The notes under the pieces are model-generated. The model was not told where the DNA came from. It worked only from the letters and a program-made list of their open reading frames with translations, and made no database searches. DNA of 64,000 bases, from NCBI RefSeq assembly GCF_012934855.1, contig NZ_CP051481.1, positions 248,001 to 312,000 on the forward strand, written 5' to 3'. Below are positions 1 through 15,035 of the stretch, piece after piece (position 1 is the stretch's first letter; every line of letters starts with the position of its first letter). The position numbers and the translations under genes were made by a program. The DNA comes from Mycoplasma phocoenae. Lineage in GTDB: Bacteria > Bacillota_I > Bacilli_A > Mycoplasmatales > Metamycoplasmataceae.

Positions 1-2052
1 TCAAAAATAGCTTCTGTAATGGTTGATGGTATTAAAAAGAATACTGTTGATTTTATTGATAACTATGACGCTACTGAAAAAGAACCTATTGTGTTGCCAG
101 CTCGTATTCCTAATTTATTAGTATCTGGAGCCAGCGGTATTGCTGTAGGTATGGCAACAAACATACCACCGCACAATTTAAATGATGTTATTGACGCTTC
201 GATAGCATTAGCCAAAAATCCCGGTATAGATGTTGATGAATTAATTGATATAGTAAAAGCGCCAGATTTTCCTACGGGTGGAATTTTATTCGACAAAAAA
301 AGTGTTATTGAAGCATATAGAACAGGACGTGGTAGTGTTACTATGCGTTCTAAAACGCACATTGAAACATTGAAAAATGGAAAAAACAGAATTATTGTTA
401 CTGAAATTCCATATGCAATTAAAAAAACAGACATCATTGAAAAAATATCACAATTAGTTAAAGAAAAAAGAGTTGAAGGTATTCAGGACTTTCGTGACGA
501 ATCGAACCGTGAAGGTATTCGTGTTGTTATAGATATTAAAAAAGGATTTATTCCAGAAATCATATTAAATCAATTATTCAAATTATCTCAATTACAATCT
601 AAATTTTCAATCAATACAATTGCTTTAGTTAATAATGAACCAAAACAATTAAATTTAAAAGATTGTTTGGAAGTATATATTAATCACCAAAAAGACGTAG
701 TTACAAGAAGATTGCAATTTGATTTAGAAAAAGATGAACAACGTGCTCACATTTTAGAAGGATTAAAAATAGCTGTAGAAAACATTGATGATGTTATTGA
801 AATTATAAAAAAATCAAAAACTGATGCTGAAGCACAACAAAAAATGACTGAAAAATTTGGATTGGATGACATTCAAACAAAAGCAATTATTGACATGCGG
901 TTAGGTCGTTTAACTGGTCTTGCAATACAAAAAATGGTTGAAGAATTAGAATTTTTACACAATCGCATTGCTGAATATAAATCAATACTGGCTTCTGAAG
1001 AAAAATTAATCGATTTAATTGTTGAAGAATTAGAAGATGTTAAATCACAATTCGGAGATAAACGTCGTTCAGAAATACGTTGAGATTTACATCACTCAAT
1101 AGAAGAAGAAGATTTAATTCCTGTTAAGGATATTGTTGTGACATATTCAGTTAACAATTATATAAAACGTGTAGATTTAGAAGAATATCGAGAACAACGT
1201 AGAGGTGGTGTTGGATCATATGCTGCGAAAACATATTCAGATGACCAAGTAGAAAACATAATTGTTTCTAACACTCATACTGATTTATTGATTTTGACCT
1301 CAAAAGGAAGAATATATAGAATAAGAGGGCATGAAATTCCTGCTGCTTCAAAAAATGCTAAAGGAACACCAATTGTTAATATTTTACCTACAATTGATAA
1401 AGATGAAAATATTAAAACCATTATTTCTACAAACGATTATAGCGATGATTTATTCTTAGTTACTGTAACTAAGAATGGAATTGTAAAAAGAACATCATTG
1501 ACTGAATATCAACTAATTAATAAAAATGGAAAAATAGCTCTTGGATTAAAAGAGAATGATGAACTAATTGAAGCCATGATAGTTAAAGAAGATGAAGAAT
1601 TCTTTATTAGTGGTTCAAATAACAGGATTTGTAGATTTGATGTGAATGAAATTAGGCCAATGTCAAGAATTGCTTCAGGAGTGTTTGGGATTAAATTAGA
1701 TGATAATAGTAGAGTAGTTTCTGCTTCATCATCAAACGATGGAAAATATGTCTTTTCTTTAGGTTCGGAAGGATTCGGTAAAATGACACTGGCTGACGAG
1801 TTTAGAAAAACATCTCGTAACGCAAAAGGTGTTTTAGCATTGAATGGTCAAAAAGCTGGTGAATTAGTTTACTCAGCAACAGTAAATGGCGATGAAGATT
1901 TAATTATTTTAACTAACACTGGTTTGGCGATCAGATTTAACTTAAAAGAAGTGTCGATCAGCGGTCGTAACGCCAAAGGTGTTAAATTAATTACCTTGAA
2001 AAATAAAAACGACTATATAGTTGCGGTAGCAAAAATAAAAGAAATAAATTAA
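1..2052 (+). CDS. gyrA: DNA gyrase subunit A, C-terminal part (5' end outside window)
   Basis: Partial gene: the reading frame is open from base 1, so the N-terminal part with the catalytic tyrosine is missing, and 683 codons remain. The visible part covers the breakage-reunion domain (motif around ASGIAVGMATNIPPHN), the long coiled arm, and the C-terminal DNA-wrapping beta-pinwheel with repeated blades ending in GR/NAKGV-type motifs. The GyrA box reads QRRGGVG near 1198-1218 (the usual form is QRRGGKG), which favours GyrA over ParC. A TGA at 1081 sits mid-protein and must be read as Trp. With GyrB, the enzyme introduces negative supercoils using ATP. It ends at a bidirectional terminator facing nusG. 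Confidence 0.96.
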
Positions 2053-2059
2053 TAAAAAA

Positions 2060-2087
2060 AGAGCTTAACAAATGTTAAGCTTTTTTT
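2060..2087. terminator. Bidirectional terminator between gyrA and nusG
   Basis: Hairpin with stem AGCTTAACA / TGTTAAGCT and a 2-base loop, with an A-run on the left and a T-run on the right, so it can stop both the plus-strand gyrA and the minus-strand nusG transcripts. Confidence 0.85.
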
Positions 2088-2670
2088 ATCCAATAATTTC
2101 TAGCACTTTATAATCAAATTCTACTGGAGTTTTACGCCCGAATATTTCAATCTCAACAAATGCTTTTGAAGTTATGTCGTTATTTTGAATAATAGGTCCT
2201 TCTTGTCCTTCGAATTCTCCTGAATTTATTCTTACGACTGTGTTTTCTTTGAAAGCGGTTTCAATATTACCTTTTGCAAATTCAGCTCTAATTTTGTCAC
2301 GAGCTTCTTTCATTTTTCTTAGTTCTACTCTAGAAACTGGAGTTGGTTTAGCTCCCTTTCCACTTGAACCAATAAGTCCTGTAACATATTGTGTGTTACG
2401 TACAACGTATCAGGAATCATCGGTCATAACCATTTTTATAAATATGTAACCTTTGTACATGTTTTTGTATTTAACTTCATATTCTTCTCCACGTGTTTTC
2501 TTTTCTAATTCTTTATTAGTTAAATGTGGAATAGTAAAGATTTCAATTTCCTTAAATAAATCACTCATATTCTCGGCTTCGATTTTATTTTTTAAAGCAT
2601 CGATAACTTTTTCCTCTTTGCCAGATACTGTAGAAATCATGTATCATTTTGCAATTGTGTTTTCTGACAT
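2086..2670 (-). CDS. nusG: Transcription termination/antitermination factor NusG
   Basis: 194 residues. The N-terminal NGN domain (start MSENTIAKWYMIST, with TGA as Trp) binds RNA polymerase across the clamp. The C-terminal KOW domain contains the motif around RINSGEFEGQEGPI. The core Trp of the NGN motif and another Trp in DDSWYVVRNTQ are TGA codons. The chosen ATG at 2668-2670 has an AAGGAG Shine-Dalgarno just upstream and lies 10 bases after the secE stop. Last gene of the rpmG-secE-nusG cluster, a widespread bacterial arrangement. Confidence 0.95.
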
Positions 2671-2679
2671 ATATACTCC

Positions 2680-2943
2680 TTAAAGTTTAATACCTAAATT
2701 TGCTCATAGGTTTGTAAATAATAGTGTAACAATGAAAAAGAATATTGAAAACACTAATACGAAAATGCATGTAACAGCAAATCATTTTCATATGGTTCCA
2801 ATTTTTGGTCAAATAATTCTTTTAATTTCTTTTACAAAAGATCTTCAGTGTTTTTCTTTTGTAACTTTAGGTGTATTATCGCTTTGTTTTGTTGTTAATG
2901 AAAAATTTTGCGATTTTAATGGATCAAATTCTTCGTTACTCAT
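2680..2943 (-). CDS. secE: Preprotein translocase subunit SecE
   Basis: 87 residues. A polar N-terminus (start MSNEEFDPLKSQ) is followed by the conserved amphipathic SecE motif KEIKRIIWPK, then one strongly hydrophobic membrane helix with the core FAVTCIFVLVFSIFFFIVTL. It is an essential subunit that clamps the SecY channel in the membrane. Three TGA codons are read as Trp (WRSF, IWPK, IWKW). Its ATG overlaps the rpmG stop codon by one base, so translation is probably coupled. It lies between rpmG and nusG as in many bacteria. Confidence 0.93.
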
Positions 2944-3092
2944 TATTTTTCTTCCTTATGAAGTGTTTTAGCGTTACATCATTTACAAAATTTATTAATA
3001 ATCACTCTTTCTTCTATTGATTTATTAGTAGAATAGTTTTTTCTTTTGCATTCGAAACATGCTAGGGATATTTTTTTACTTGTCTTTTTCAT
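2943..3092 (-). CDS. rpmG: 50S ribosomal protein L33
   Basis: 49 residues, very basic, with two zinc-ribbon cysteine pairs (CFEC near residues 12-15 and CKWC near 36-39), the pattern of the zinc-binding L33 form. The typical L33 sequence RKNYSTNKS is present. The length (49) matches the family. The position directly before secE-nusG supports the call. A TATAAT box lies 9 bases before the ATG, so the mRNA leader would be only a few bases long. Confidence 0.93.
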
Positions 3093-3101
3093 AGTTTACA
3101 T

Positions 3102-3107
3102 ATTATA
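3102..3107 (-). promoter_or_regulatory. -10 box for rpmG-secE-nusG
   Basis: Perfect TATAAT on the minus strand, preceded by TG, 9 bases upstream of the rpmG ATG. It would start transcription almost at the start codon. Confidence 0.6.
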
Positions 3108-3219
3108 CAATAGTTTAATAATATATTAAAAAATAACTTTATATAGCGCATTATTTGTATTATGTATATATTGTCTATGTTTTTAAAAACAGCACATCTT
3201 CTTAAATTATTTTATCGTA

Positions 3220-3732
3220 TTATAAATATAAGAAATCGTTTATTTTTTTATACAAAGCAGTTTGCATTTTATTAAAAAAATATGGATTTAAATTTAACAG
3301 TTTCATTATTTCAAGGTTATTTAGTTCGTTGTGTAGCTTGTTATAAATGAATTGTTTTTCAGTACTATTCAGTTCAGTATTCAGTAAAAGTTCAGTATAT
3401 AATCAGTTATTTTCAGATTTTGATTCATCTTTAACATCTGTTTGCTCTATATTTTGAAAATAGTTGATATTGTTATTAAATGAATTTTTCTTTGAAGTGT
3501 ATTGCCGTATTATATTTTTAAATCTGAATTCACATGCCTTTAAAATATAACTAGCCTGTGGGCATTCTTGTTCTTTATATATTTTATGTATTATATAAAT
3601 TGCTTCTGAATATAAATCATCGCATGTTAAAGGTATTGGATAAGTTCCTAAACATTTGTTGGCAATTTTGTAAATATGATTTTTATTGTTAAAAAGAAAG
3701 TCTTTGTAATTTTTGTGTGGATTATTATTCAT
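3220..3732 (-). CDS. Putative small alternative sigma factor (sigma-70-like)
   Basis: 170 residues, basic and Asn/Lys-rich. Residues 14-80 look like a degenerate sigma region 2: NHIYKIANKCL, then DDLYSEAIYIIHKIY, then a helix with FRFKNIIRQY. A polar linker (82-108) leads to residues 121-168, which resemble a region-4 helix-turn-helix (STEKQFIYNKL, then NNLEIMKLLNLNP). Residue 110 is a TGA Trp; reading it as stop would remove the second domain. I chose ATG 3732 because a GATAAT box lies exactly 6 bases upstream, as at other genes here; an upstream TTG at 3750 is possible. Mycoplasmas are usually described as having one housekeeping sigma factor plus, in M. genitalium, the recombination-linked MG428. 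Function is inferred from fold pattern only. Confidence 0.55.
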
Positions 3733-3738
3733 GTAATT

Positions 3739-3744
3739 ATTATC
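3739..3744 (-). promoter_or_regulatory. -10 box of the sigma-like gene (leaderless geometry)
   Basis: GATAAT on the minus strand, followed by 6 bases and then the ATG at 3732. It lies immediately after the terminator of the upstream methylase gene, so the gene likely has its own promoter. Confidence 0.5.
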
Positions 3745-3751
3745 GCGCAAA

Positions 3752-3778
3752 TTAAAAAAACAGGTTATCCCCTGTTTC
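3752..3778 (-). terminator. Terminator of the rlmB/trmH-type gene
   Basis: On the minus strand: stem AAACAGG / CCTGTTT around a 6-base loop, followed by a run of T. It lies 14 bases after the methylase stop codon. Confidence 0.75.
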
Positions 3779-3790
3779 CTAAAAAAGTTT

Positions 3791-4483
3791 TTATTTTGTA
3801 AAGAAATATAATGAAATACCAGCAGCTACAGAAGCGTTTAATGATTGAACTGTTCCTTTTTGAGGTATATATATTAATTCGTCACTGTGTTTTAATATGG
3901 TGTTTGATACACCTTTAGCTTCATTCCCAATAACTAAAACGCTATTTTCGTTAAATTTAACTTTCGATATATCTTTCGCGTTTTTACCTAACGCCGTTGA
4001 ATAAATTCAAAAACCCGCTGATTTTAATTTGTCAATTGCTGTATAAATTGATGCAACTTTTACAATGTTCATATTAGCAAAACCACCTGATGATATTTTT
4101 AAAACAGTGGGTGTAATTGCCGCTGCTCTATCTTCTGGAATAATAATTCAATTAACTCCAAAAACATTTGCTGAACGAATAATTGCGCCTAAATTATGAG
4201 GATCTTGAATGTGATCTAAAATCAATACTTTATCAATCATTTTGTTAATTATTTGATTAAAGTCTGCGTAATTAAATGGTTTTATTACAGCGATTATTCC
4301 TTGATGATTTTCTCGAGTCATTTTATTCATTTCTTCACGAGAAATAAATTTAATGTTATCAAAATTAATTTTGATATTTGATCCTTTTTGAATATAAATT
4401 GTTTCAATATTGAATTTATTATCAACAGCATCTAATACTGAATTGCGACCACATATTATATTTTTATTTAATTCATGTTTCAT
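3791..4483 (-). CDS. rlmB: TrmH/SpoU-family RNA 2'-O-ribose methyltransferase (RlmB type)
   Basis: 230 residues. The N-terminal substrate-binding domain (CGRNSVLDAVDN, residues ~11-22) is followed by the SpoU fold with its three motifs: DHIQDPHNLGAIIRSANVFG, VLVIGNEAKGVS, and IPQKGTVQSLNASVAAGISL. These form the knotted SAM-binding site. RlmB methylates G2251 of 23S rRNA in E. coli; tRNA could be the target instead. The start overlaps the 3' end of cysS by 16 bases, and cysS-rlmB adjacency is common in Firmicutes. A TGA Trp follows VFGVN. Confidence 0.9.
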
Positions 4484-5670
4484 ATTTTTAATTGCTCTCT
4501 TAGTTTATCTGCCTCTACATAATTTTTATTTTTAATCATTTCTTTTCAGTTTGCATAAACTTGTTTTTGTTCATTTGTTAATTTTGTGTCTCCAATTCCA
4601 AATCCTAATGTTTTCAAAACAAAAACAAATGTAGGGGTGTTGTTTTTGTTTTTTGATAATGTATGTAATTGTTTCATAACATTAGCAAAATTCATTTGAG
4701 CAGCTTCATTAATTATTGAATTCACAATATTGTCGTCAATGCTTTGTTGTTTTTCTTCTAGTAAATATTTTTTCACGATATTGTCAAATTTAGTAATTAA
4801 TGCGTTATTCGATTCAATAACTTCTTGAGTGATATTAATTGGTTTGGTTACGCCTGACGTCAATAAAATCAGCCTAAGTGTATCGCAGTTGTATTTGTCT
4901 AAAAAATCAATAGCTGTGATTACGTTACCGAGAGATTTTGACATTTTTTGGCCTTCGACATTAATGGTGCCAAAATGTATTCACTCTTTAGCTAAGGGTT
5001 TGTTGGTTAATGCTCTGAATTGAATGTTTTCGTTTTCATGATGTGGAAATTTTAAGTCAGCACCACCACCATGTAAATCAATGGTTTCATGTCCTAAGTA
5101 TTCACTTATCATTGCCACGCATTCAGTATGTCAGCCAGGTCTGCCTCTACCGAATGATGAATCATATTTTATACCAACTTTAGTATCTTTTCACAAAGCA
5201 AAATCAGCAGGATGTTTTTTGTCATATGTTTGATCTTCATATTCCATGTTTTCAATTTTTTGATTACTCAATTCACCGTAGTATTCACTGTGTTTTTGAA
5301 TATTAAAAAAAACATCGCTACCAACTTTATATGCTGAATCATTTTGAATCAATTTTGATATAAATTTATCAATTAAATTTATGGATTCAGTAACCTTGCA
5401 TATTTTATTCGGTTTTTGAATATTTAATTTTTCAAGCAACTCAAAATATCTGTTTGTGTACATTTGTGCAACGTGTGTTTCGTCAGTATTTGTTTGTATT
5501 GCTTTATTAATTATTTTGTCATCAATATCAGTAACATTGTGTAATAAAAAAATTTGCTCTCCTAAATATCTTTGAGATCTTATCAATATGTCAAAAGTTA
5601 ATATTGGCCGCATGTTACCGATGTGAGGTTCATCATAAACGGTTGGACCGCATAAATAGTATTTTTTCAT
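4468..5670 (-). CDS. cysS: Cysteinyl-tRNA synthetase
   Basis: 400 residues, shorter than the usual ~460, mainly at the N-terminus and in the C-terminal domain. Class I features: start [19 protein letters not shown] with a HIGN signature, the zinc-site region [15 protein letters not shown], the [15 protein letters not shown] motif with zinc-ligand histidine, and the KMSKS loop (QKMSKSLGN). It charges tRNA-Cys. The last codons run through a TGA Trp to a TAA at 4468, overlapping the methylase start. A TAAAAT box 6 bases before the ATG predicts a leaderless mRNA. Confidence 0.95.
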
Positions 5671-5676
5671 ACATAC

Positions 5677-5682
5677 ATTTTA
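5677..5682 (-). promoter_or_regulatory. -10 box of cysS (leaderless geometry)
   Basis: TAAAAT on the minus strand, 6 bases upstream of the cysS ATG, with no Shine-Dalgarno between. It is divergent from the argS promoter 30 bases away. Confidence 0.6.
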
Positions 5683-5713
5683 CAATAAAAAGCACAAAAA
5701 TAATAATTATGTA

Positions 5714-5719
5714 TATAAT
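5714..5719 (+). promoter_or_regulatory. -10 box of argS (leaderless geometry)
   Basis: Perfect TATAAT followed by 7 bases and the ATG at 5727. No ribosome binding site fits in between, so transcription would start at or next to the start codon. This also argues against the in-frame ATG at 5709, which lies upstream of the box. Confidence 0.65.
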
Positions 5720-5726
5720 TAAAACT

Positions 5727-8804
<3,078 letters not shown>

Positions 8805-8814
<10 letters not shown>

Positions 8815-9182
8815 CATATAAATCTATTATGATACAAAATGGCGAAGAATACGTAAATGAATACCACACAATTTGCACAAAAGAACAAAAAAATGAATAC
8901 ACTGTTTATAAATTCAGTGATGATAATAATAACCAACACGTTATTCAAATAAGTGCTACACGTGTCAAAATTTCTTTTTTAGAATTGAATATGGATTTGG
9001 AACTAAACAAAAACAAACCACATATTTATAAAACACCTGAAGGGGAATTTAAATTTTATTGATTATTGAAAAAAATTGATTCTACAGAAAATCAAGTTAT
9101 GTTTTCATATGAAATGTATTTAAATGCAAACACAGAAACCTTAGTAGGTTCAAACACTGTTTATTTAACAGTTAATTTGTAA
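8805..9182 (+). CDS. DUF1934 (YwiB-like) beta-barrel protein
   Basis: 125 residues, starting inside the last codons of gltX (10-base overlap). The predicted strand-rich pattern (MNLTYKSIMIQNGEEY, EYTVYKFSDD, HVIQISATRVKISFLE) and length fit the DUF1934/YwiB calycin-like family. In Bacillus, ywiB lies next to argS, and here it follows argS-gltX, which supports the call. No catalytic residues are evident; function unknown, possibly small-ligand binding. One TGA Trp near residue 86. Confidence 0.6.
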
Positions 9183-9185
9183 AAT

Positions 9186-9800
9186 ATGCCAAAAAATCAA
9201 AATAAAGTATCGACACTAAAAGTTATTTTATTTATATTAACTTGTACGTTCATAGGATTTGGTGGCGGTAATGCCTTATTGCCCATAATTAAAAAATATG
9301 CAGTCAATAAATATGGATGAATTACTGAAAGAGAATTTGACGATGCAGTCATAGCTGCTAATTTATTTCCAGGACCAACATCAGTAAAAACATTATCATA
9401 TGTTTCAATGAAAACACTCGGTAGTTTTAAAGGCGCAGTAGTTGCTATATTAGCCTTTTTACCGCATACCGTTATATCATTATTAATCTTTGTTTTATTA
9501 CAAAAATATGCACAAAATTACTTATATGTTATAACTGCCGCAGTATTGCCAGTTATTATTGGTGTTTTACTGAATTTTGGTTATAACTATGTAAAAAAAT
9601 CACATAACGAAATAAGCTACAAAATATGAATACCTTTATTCATTTTTTCGTTTTCATTTTACTTATTAGTTCCTTCTCCATATAATGTTCCCGTTATTCC
9701 AATCATAATAACTTTAATCGGTATTGTAATTTTTGTATGTATTAAAAACAAAAAAATAATCGCAACTACTTCAAAAGACTCAAAAGAAGGTAAGGAATAA
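9186..9800 (+). CDS. Chromate transporter family protein, first half (CHR, short form)
   Basis: 204 residues with about five to six membrane helices. The CHR signature is present at residues ~20-75: FIGFGGGNALLPIIKKYAV, then WITEREFDDAVIAANLFPGPTS. In short-chain CHR systems two half-size proteins are encoded in tandem, as here, with the next gene starting at the stop codon (TAATG). CHR proteins export chromate in resistant bacteria, but in mycoplasmas the natural anion is unknown; sulfate-like anions are a guess. Confidence 0.85.
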
Positions 9801-10474
9801 TGACTTTATTAATATTTATGAGTGTATTGTTAGTATTTATGAGTACATTCATTGTTTTTGGTGGTGGTCAAATATTCATACCTGTGTTTTCATGAATTTT
9901 TACATTATTATCTGAAAATTTTGGGGCACACATAGATTCTGAAATAGCTGAAAAAGCATTCGCTGTTATGAATGCCACACCGGGTATCTTTGGAACGAAA
10001 GTTGCATTATTCACAGGTTATTTAATAAGCAATGATGCTACCCAAGAAGGTCAATGATGAGGTTTCATCACAATGATTATTACATACCTGTGTGCTGTTA
10101 TACCTTCAATACTTATAATGCATCTTGCAATGAAGTTATGTGCGAAAAATAAAAACAACGTATATTTTATAGCGATAAATAAATATATGAAACCAGTCAT
10201 GTCAGCAATTGTAATCGGTTTAGCCATTCAATTATTTATTGGCACATTATTACCGTACGTTACCTTCAATAAAAGCGATTCATACTTTTTGATAAATACC
10301 GAAAACGTCAAATCTAAAGTATTTTCTGAATGAAGATTGTACGCTTTATACGCTTTTGTGCCGATGGTAATTATTGCAACAATTGTTGCTCAAAGAAAAA
10401 AAATTCCGCTACTTTATACTATTTTAATTGCTATTGTTTTAGCTTTAGTAATTTTTCAACCATGATCAATTTAA
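9800..10474 (+). CDS. Chromate transporter family protein, second half (CHR, short form)
   Basis: 224 residues, hydrophobic with six or so membrane helices. It repeats the CHR signature: FIVFGGGQIFIPVFSWIF, then EIAEKAFAVMNATPGIFGTK. Its ATG overlaps the stop of the first half by one base, so the two are co-translated and probably form a heterodimer. Several TGA Trp codons. It ends 9 bases before hslO, with which it may be co-transcribed. Confidence 0.85.
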
Positions 10475-10483
10475 GGGGTAAAT

Positions 10484-11284
10484 ATGTCTAAAATAACAAC
10501 TTTAGAATACAAAAACGCTTTGTTTTATTTAACTAATTCAACCGGTATTGCAAAAATAGCGATAAAAAAATCATATTCGCAATCTTATTCAAAACATGTT
10601 TTAGCTAAAACCTGTGCCTTATTCAGTCCTTTAGGACAAATAATTTCCAAAACTGATGATGTCTTCGCGATGATAAAATCAAATGGTGCTATCAAGAGTT
10701 TAATATTAAATGTAGATACGAAGGGTAATGTAAAAACTTCCATATCCAATAACAATGTTCATTGAGATGGAAATTTAAATGAAGCATTAACTCAATACGC
10801 ATTTGATCAAGGTTATTTAAGAATAAGAATTAGTGGAATTAAAAATTGAGACAGCGACAATCCATTATTATATGGAAATCTAGTTTCTGACTTAGCTCAT
10901 TTTTTTAAACAATCTCAACAAATAGACTCAGCTGTAGAAGCCAAAATTTTATTTGACGAAAAAGAAGATTTAAAAGAATCTTCAAGTTTAATAATTACTA
11001 TGTTACCCGGTGCTAGTGAAGAAGATTATACATTTATTGAGCGAATGATAAAAGAGCATCCATATTATGAATTAGGACATCGAAAATATTTAAATAAATT
11101 AAAAAAAATGGGAGCAATCATTTTAAGCGAAAAAGAATTAAAATGAAAATGTTCATGTTCGATGGCCAAATTAAAAAAATCTTTAAAAATGTTATCAAAA
11201 CAAGAAAAGCAACAAATAATTGCTTCGCATAATAAACTAGAAGTTTCTTGCAGCTTCTGCAATCGTACATATAAAGAGTTGTAA
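10484..11284 (+). CDS. hslO: Redox-regulated chaperone Hsp33
   Basis: 266 residues. The C-terminal zinc redox switch is intact: CSC near residue 223 and CSFC near 256, with 30 residues between, matching the family spacing. Middle-domain motif TMLPGASEEDY is also typical. Hsp33 is a cytoplasmic holdase activated when oxidation releases zinc and forms disulfides. Start ATG 10484 has AAGGGG upstream. It lies just before dnaK but in a separate transcription unit, because dnaK has its own CIRCE promoter. Confidence 0.9.
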
Positions 11285-11365
11285 TAAATTAATTGCTAAA
11301 TGGCAATTTTTTCTTTTTCTTTTTTATATATAAAGAAGATGACATAAAATATTTTTTTGACAAAT

Positions 11366-11392
11366 TTGGCACTATTTTGACAAGAGTGCCAA
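11366..11392 (+). promoter_or_regulatory. CIRCE operator upstream of dnaK
   Basis: Inverted repeat TTGGCACTA - 9 bases - GAGTGCCAA, one change per arm from the consensus TTAGCACTC-N9-GAGTGCTAA. The spacer contains a TTGACA-like -35 element, and a TATCAT -10 lies at 11402-11407, so HrcA binding would block the promoter. It implies heat-shock control of dnaK by an hrcA gene outside this window. Confidence 0.88.
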
Positions 11393-11458
11393 ATAATGTG
11401 CTATCATATGAATATCTAAAAAATATTTAAAAACGATTTTTAAGAAAAAAAGGAGTAA

Positions 11459-13273
<1,815 letters not shown>

Positions 13274-13293
13274 AATATATTTAACTGATAACA

Positions 13294-13328
13294 AAACATT
13301 CACATATTAAGTGTGAATGTTTTTTTTA
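13294..13328 (+). terminator. dnaK terminator
   Basis: Stem AAACATTCAC / GTGTGAATGTTT with a short AT loop and eight T. Confidence 0.85.
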
Positions 13329-13353
13329 ACAAAAGTATTAAAAAACCCAGGAT

Positions 13354-14109
13354 TTAGTTCCCAGATTTTTTAAAATTAAATGTGTTTATGTTTTGCAACA
13401 TGTATTTTTCTAATTCCTCTTGATTATTAAATTTTGTCTTAATATCTTTCACCTCTCCGGTGATTTGACCATTATTGATGAAAATTATTCGATCGCATAA
13501 GCTAAAAACTTCGTTTGCATCATGACTAACTAAAATAAGAGAAGTTTCGAACTGATTTAGATAAACTAGTAATAGTTCTTTAACGAGACTTTTTGTTTGA
13601 ATATCCAGACCGGCAGTAAACTCGTCTAATATTAAAACTTTGGGATTGTAAATTAATGAAAAAAATAAATTAATTCTTTGTTTTTGTCCACCGCTCAGTG
13701 AACCATACGTAATATTCATTAAAGAATCAATATTCAATATGTTTTTTAATTGCTCGGTAAATTCTTCATTAATGAATGATTTGGCATATTTTACTAATTC
13801 TTTATATATACGTGACACTTTGTATTTTTTTATAAATTTATTTTCTTGAAACTGTATTGCAATACATTCGTAAGGACTGTTTTTATATTCAAATGAGTAT
13901 TCAATATTACCTGAAGTTTTGCTTTTATAACCTGCTATTATTTCTACTAATGTAGTTTTTCCGGAACCATTAGGGCCAATTATTGCCAATCTATCATTTT
14001 TGTATATTTGCAATGAGAAATCTTTCAGTATGTGAGCTGGTATTTGTCAAGGAAATTTGCGATATTTTTTATTTAGATTTTTAATGGTAATTCAATTATT
14101 TTTAAGCAT
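13354..14109 (-). CDS. ABC transporter ATP-binding protein, unknown substrate
   Basis: 251 residues. Walker A GPNGSGKTT near residue 46, Q-loop IQFQENK, signature SLSGGQKQR, Walker B VLILDEFTAGLD and switch His in LVSHDANE. The glutamate after Walker B Asp is present, so the ATPase should be active. I extended the start to ATG 14107-14109 through two TGA Trp codons (NNWITIKNL, FPWQIP). It overlaps the permease stop by 8 bases. With the membrane partner it looks like an ABC-2 type exporter or drug/lipid efflux pump; cargo cannot be told. Confidence 0.85.
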
Positions 14110-14959
14110 ATTGCTCCATTCTTGTTTTATATAAAACTATTAATGAGATATTAATCGTTGCATTTACAATAAAAGGAATAAATCATACAAATGTATATTC
14201 AAAAAATGGCAATACATGTGTTAATGATGTTATTATAGTGTGAGAATTAATGGTATATGCCGGCAATATAACTGCTGCAATATATAACATAGAACTGATT
14301 ATACTTTTTGACTGTTCAGTCTTGGAATAAAGCATAACTAGGTTTGTTATTAATGTAAGCATAAAACTAGCTAAAATAGTTAAAGCTATCGAAATTCATA
14401 AAAAAGCTTTTGAATTGTTTTTTATGATATGTTTTAACAATTCAAATAATGTAATAGCTCATACATAAAAACTAATTGTAAATAATATTCCAACATGTGA
14501 GATGACTAATGATTCTTTAGTTTTTAGATCAATTCCAAAACGCAATATTATTTCAATCATCATGCCTAAGAATAACACAAAAGCAAATCCAATCAAATAA
14601 GAAAATAAATTGTTGTGCCTTAAAATAACGCCGTTACCATTTAATAATCGAATTTTTGTAAAGTAATGTGAGTATTTTAACTCGTAAGATATTGAAGCTG
14701 CCATTAAAGCAAATAATAATGATATAAATATAAAAAATGAATTAAATTTTGAAGACAGTATTGAAATGTTTTCATAAACATATTTGTATATATAAGTGTT
14801 TTCATTTGTCTTATCGTTATTGTGGCTGTAATTAATAAATCCAAAAACAAGGATTAAAATAACACTTAGAACACAAAATGTAATAAACATGTTTTTATGT
14901 TTTTTAATAAAAATTTTTCAAAACATTGATGTATTTGTTTTTAGTTGTTTTTTTTCCAT
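14102..14959 (-). CDS. ABC-2-type membrane permease, unknown substrate
   Basis: 285 residues. After a basic N-terminus there are about six membrane helices: residues 24-41 (FITFCVLSVILILVFGF), ~74-92, ~115-135, ~145-165, then two near the C-terminus. A large outside loop between helix 1 and 2 (HNNDKTNENTYIY) is typical of ABC-2 exporters. The next gene on the strand is the matching ATPase, overlapping by 8 bases. RBS AAAGGAT upstream. No sequence motif identifies the cargo. Confidence 0.75.
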
Positions 14960-15035
14960 GTTAGATCCTTTGTTACAATGTTGTAAAATAATTACAAATA
15001 TTATATAAAATTTATTTACATTAAAGGAGCAAATC

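Noticed and set aside
63-437. Minus-strand open frame of 124 codons inside gyrA
   Set aside because: Lies wholly over the conserved gyrA coding frame, with no RBS or motif.
3733-3750. TTG start at 3748-3750 for the sigma-like gene
   Set aside because: It would lie inside the -10 region and gives no RBS; ATG 3732 fits the promoter geometry.
5604-5726. Longer argS start upstream of 5727
   Set aside because: The upstream frame crosses cysS and its promoter; the TATAAT box places the start at 5727.
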